A stretch of DNA of 64,000 nt from a bacterium (GTDB taxonomy: Bacteria; Electryoneota; Electryoneia; Electryoneales; Electryoneaceae). The DNA is taken from NCBI GenBank assembly GCA_020444265.1, contig JAHLLH010000004.1:186001-250000 (forward strand), in the 5' to 3' direction. Each line of letters begins with the position of its first letter. Positions within the stretch are counted from its first letter, which is position 1. The notes under the pieces were generated by a model that was not told the DNA's origin, searched no databases, and saw only the letters and a list, made by a program, of their open reading frames with translations. Position numbers and translations under genes: made by a program. Of the stretch, positions 61,675 to 64,000 are shown piece by piece.

Positions 61675-62367
61675 ATGAACATCCTGAGTAAGCTGCTTGG
61701 GGCCCCTTCACCCTTCGATGCATTGCTTGTCCATCTTGACAAAGTGATGGAGTGTGTCGACTTGATTCCTACCATTGTCGATGCGGCGATGGAAGGAAAA
61801 GCAGACAAGGTGGAGGAATTATCCCATGATATTTTCCGCCTCGAGCACGAAGCAGACGAGATCAAGAATTCCATCCGTGACAACCTGCCGCGCGACCTCT
61901 TGCTTCCTGTTTCGCGCATCGACTTCCTCGCCTTCCTACGTGAACAGGATTCCCTCGCGGACAAGACCGAAGATCTCGCGATGATGCTTTCCATCCGCAA
62001 GCTGCATCTGCCGGAGGATTGCGGCAACCGGAAATGCCGGGACGAGCTGCATCACATGGCTGTGCACGCGGTGAATTCCGCACAGCAAGTCGCGAAGATG
62101 ACCCGCAAGATCGAGGAGCTGCGTCAGCATGGCTTCAAGGGCGATGTCGCAACCAAGATGCGCGATACGGCGAAGGAAGTTGGCCACCTCGAGTGGAAAG
62201 CAGACAAACACCAGTACCGTCTCCTGAAAACCCTCCTTCAGCAGGACGAAAGGGAATGGGCGTTTGTCGATTCCTACGTGCTGATGCAGGTGATTACTGC
62301 ACTTGGCAAATTGGCGAATCATGCGGAAAGCATGTCGGACTACCTGCGACTGATGATCGCAGAGTAA
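61675..62367 (+). CDS. DUF47 family protein (PhoU-like), partner of the phosphate transporter
   Basis: 230 residues, helical throughout, with the PhoU-like repeated acidic motifs (DKVEELSHDIFRLEHEADEIKNSIRDNL, and DTAKEVGHLEWKADKHQYRLLKTLL). Start ATG 61675 follows GGAGGCAG. This is the DUF47 (TIGR00153) group, which regulates or assembles with PiT transporters. The transporter gene starts 15 bp downstream, so they form an operon. Confidence 0.92.
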   Translation: MNILSKLLGAPSPFDALLVHLDKVMECVDLIPTIVDAAMEGKADKVEELSHDIFRLEHEADEIKNSIRDNLPRDLLLPVSRIDFLAFLREQDSLADKTEDLAMMLSIRKLHLPEDCGNRKCRDELHHMAVHAVNSAQQVAKMTRKIEELRQHGFKGDVATKMRDTAKEVGHLEWKADKHQYRLLKTLLQQDEREWAFVDSYVLMQVITALGKLANHAESMSDYLRLMIAE

Positions 62368-62382
62368 CTCTCGAGTGAGGAC

Positions 62383-63654
62383 ATGGATTTTCTCTCCTCT
62401 TTTCTGAACACGACAGATCCGAACATGATCGCCCTGGCCATGATGGCGGTTGGCTTCGGGATCTACATGGCGTGGACCATCGGTGCCAACGATGTGGCCA
62501 ACGCTATGGCGACCAGTGTGGGGTCGGGCACCATCTCCCACAAACAGGCGGTTGTTATCGCCGGTGTGTTTAACTTTTCCGGCTGTGTCTTTGCCGGGGG
62601 ATCGGTGACAGAGACGGTCCGTAAGGGGATTGTCAATACGGATCTGTTCATGAACGATCCGAACCTGCTGATCCTCGGGATGGTGGCCGCGCTGCTTGCA
62701 GCGGCGCTCTGGCTGCACGGTGCGACCCTCTTCGGCATGCCGGTTTCCACGACCCACTCAATTGTCGGCGCGATTGTCGGGTTCGCCCTGCTGGTGTACG
62801 GGGTCCAGGCGGTCAACTGGGACAAGGTCATCCAGATCGTCCTGAGCTGGGTCGTCTCCCCGCTACTGGGCGGCTTGATCAGTTACCTGATGTTCAGCCT
62901 GATTCGCCGTTCCATTTTGAATGCGAAGGACCCCGTCTTATCGGTGAAGATCTGGGCGCCCTTGTTTGGCGCCCTTACTATTGGGATCATTGCGATCTCG
63001 ATGATCTTCAAGGGGTTGAAGAATCTTCACATTCATGTGACGACCCTGCAGCTGTGGATGATCACGCTCGGGGCGGCGCTGATTGGTTTTATCACCATCT
63101 CGATCATCGTCCGGCGATTGAACATGGAAGGGCGTGACGTCCGCAAGGTGGAACGTGTCTTCATGATTCTGCAGCTGCTGACAGCCTGCTATGTTGCCTT
63201 TGCACACGGTGCAAACGATGTTGCGAATGCCATCGGCCCGGTTGCGGCGGTGATCGCTACCATCCAGGCGGGCATTGTCGCGCTGGAAGTACCGGTCCCC
63301 TTCTGGATCCTCTTCCTCGGCGGCGCCGGCATCCTGACCGGCTTGCTGAGTTACGGCTACAAAGTGATGCAGACCGTCGGCAAAAACATCACAGAGATCA
63401 CCCCGACTCGTGGCTTCTCGGCTGAATTTGCTGCCGCGACCGTCGTCCTGATCGCCTCGAAGATGGGTATTCCGGTGTCGACCACCCACACCCTTGTCGG
63501 TGCGGTCCTCGGTGTCGGCTTCGCCCAGGGCTTCGACGCCTTGAACTTCAAGGTGGTCCGTTCGATCGCCTTCTCCTGGCTGATCACCCTGCCCATCGCA
63601 GCTATCCTGACCGCCGGCATCTTCCTCGCCCTACGAGCGATCTTCGGGATGTAA
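62383..63654 (+). CDS. Inorganic phosphate transporter, PiT family
   Basis: 423 residues with about ten membrane helices. The duplicated PiT signature is present twice: TIGANDVANAMATSVGSGTIS near residue 28 and AHGANDVANAIGPVAAV near residue 270, plus paired GMPVSTTHSIVGAIVG and GIPVSTTHTLVGAVLG. A low-affinity, cation-coupled phosphate symporter in the inner membrane. Paired with the DUF47 gene upstream. Confidence 0.97.
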   Translation: MDFLSSFLNTTDPNMIALAMMAVGFGIYMAWTIGANDVANAMATSVGSGTISHKQAVVIAGVFNFSGCVFAGGSVTETVRKGIVNTDLFMNDPNLLILGMVAALLAAALWLHGATLFGMPVSTTHSIVGAIVGFALLVYGVQAVNWDKVIQIVLSWVVSPLLGGLISYLMFSLIRRSILNAKDPVLSVKIWAPLFGALTIGIIAISMIFKGLKNLHIHVTTLQLWMITLGAALIGFITISIIVRRLNMEGRDVRKVERVFMILQLLTACYVAFAHGANDVANAIGPVAAVIATIQAGIVALEVPVPFWILFLGGAGILTGLLSYGYKVMQTVGKNITEITPTRGFSAEFAAATVVLIASKMGIPVSTTHTLVGAVLGVGFAQGFDALNFKVVRSIAFSWLITLPIAAILTAGIFLALRAIFGM

Positions 63655-63680
63655 GCTGGCTTCTGTTTGAGATTATCTGG

Positions 63681-63709
63681 CCCGGGCAATCTTGTTGCCC
63701 GGGTTTCTT
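63681..63709 (+). terminator. Terminator-like hairpin after the phosphate transporter
   Basis: CCCGGGCAA-TCTTG-TTGCCCGGG followed by TTTCTTA. Stem, loop and tail are identical to 16087-16113. A second hairpin of the family, CCCGGCTTG/CAAGCCGGG followed by TTTCT, lies at 63746-63768, and a degenerate member of the 14-nt-loop hairpin at 63819-63847. Confidence 0.65.
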
Positions 63710-63927
63710 ATGTCCGGCAGAATGGTGAAGCTTGATTAAACGTGCCCCGGCTTGGCTTGCAAGCCGGGTTTCTGAAAAGCGTAAGTAAGGTTGTACCCTT
63801 CCACACCGTGCCACACATCAGGTCTCCACTTCACGATAGACCGGACGGAACGCCTACCTTCGTTGGCCAAAGGCTTGCCACCAGTTTAAAGCGGGTGTAG
63901 GTTGTTTGAGTGAATCAGAGGTCCCCA

Positions 63928-64000
63928 ATGAAACGCCCTGTTCTTCACTTCTTGCTTTCCTTCCTTGTCGTACTGCTCTGTTCAGCCATCACCTCCGCCC
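63928..64000 (+). CDS. Exported protein, start only (truncated by window edge)
   Basis: ATG at 63928 with AGAGG about 7 bp upstream. 24 codons are visible and encode a typical signal peptide (MKRPVLHFLLSFLVVLLCSA followed by ITSA). The mature part lies outside the window, so family and function are unknown. Confidence 0.7.
   Translation, partial: MKRPVLHFLLSFLVVLLCSAITSA

Overview
The window reads as chromosomal DNA of a GC-rich bacterium of the Fibrobacterota-Chlorobiota-Bacteroidota (FCB) side of the tree, probably one of the mostly uncultured marine or subsurface lineages (Calditrichota, Marinimicrobia, Zixibacteria or KSB1-like). Three secreted proteins end in the 'PNPFN ... GRQVATL ... 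LVK' sorting domain used by type IX secretion. There are also TonB-dependent receptors with N-terminal carboxypeptidase-regulatory domains, one followed by a DUF4249-like lipoprotein. The lineage is an inference from these families; no rRNA or other marker gene is present.

Layout. Positions 1-2880 are the integrase end of an integrative element sitting at the 3' end of a tRNA-Lys(UUU) gene. It carries a tyrosine integrase, an unknown ORF, an excisionase-like HTH protein and a CHC2/TOPRIM primase that runs off the left edge. From 3.5 to 12 kb come purA, secD-secF, a periplasmic DsrE-like protein, gcvPB and an outer-membrane beta-barrel protein. From 12.3 to 20.8 kb: a DinG helicase fused to a DEDDh exonuclease, a bacterioferritin, a sorting-domain protein, a Spy/CpxP-like protein, a small barrel protein and an RlmD-type methyltransferase. 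From 21.2 to 31.8 kb: an M42 aminopeptidase, the quality-control and repair operon hsp20-lon-nfo, a small winged-helix-like protein, a SlyD-type FKBP, an HD-GYP phosphodiesterase, rseC-queG and a response regulator with a kinase-like dimerisation domain. From 32 to 45.2 kb: a crotonase, a nucleoside-kinase-like fusion, a POT/MFS transporter, a receptor-lipoprotein pair, an M24 peptidase, a sodium:solute symporter with a 33-residue partner, and a GNAT-nitrilase fusion. From 45 to 56 kb: two beta-propeller (Asp-box) proteins with sorting domains, a membrane-bound AraC regulator placed before a second receptor, and purH. From 56 to 61.6 kb lies the complete rod-shape operon mreB-mreC-mreD-pbp2-rodA, followed by a DUF47-PiT phosphate uptake pair and the start of another exported protein.

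The most unusual layer is between the genes. Intergenic regions are crowded with several families of short palindromic repeats. One family, present in three copies of 211-245 bp, consists of four 14-bp arms in nested inverted order, separated by about 70 bp of unrelated sequence (GGTGACTGGTACAC ... GTGTACCTGTCACC ... GGTGACAGGTACAC ... GTGTACCAGTCACC). Another set repeats fixed loops and flanks while the stem arms change in a compensatory way. These look like REP/BIME-type mobile palindromes. No transposase that could move them lies in the window. Many of them sit where a transcription terminator would be expected.
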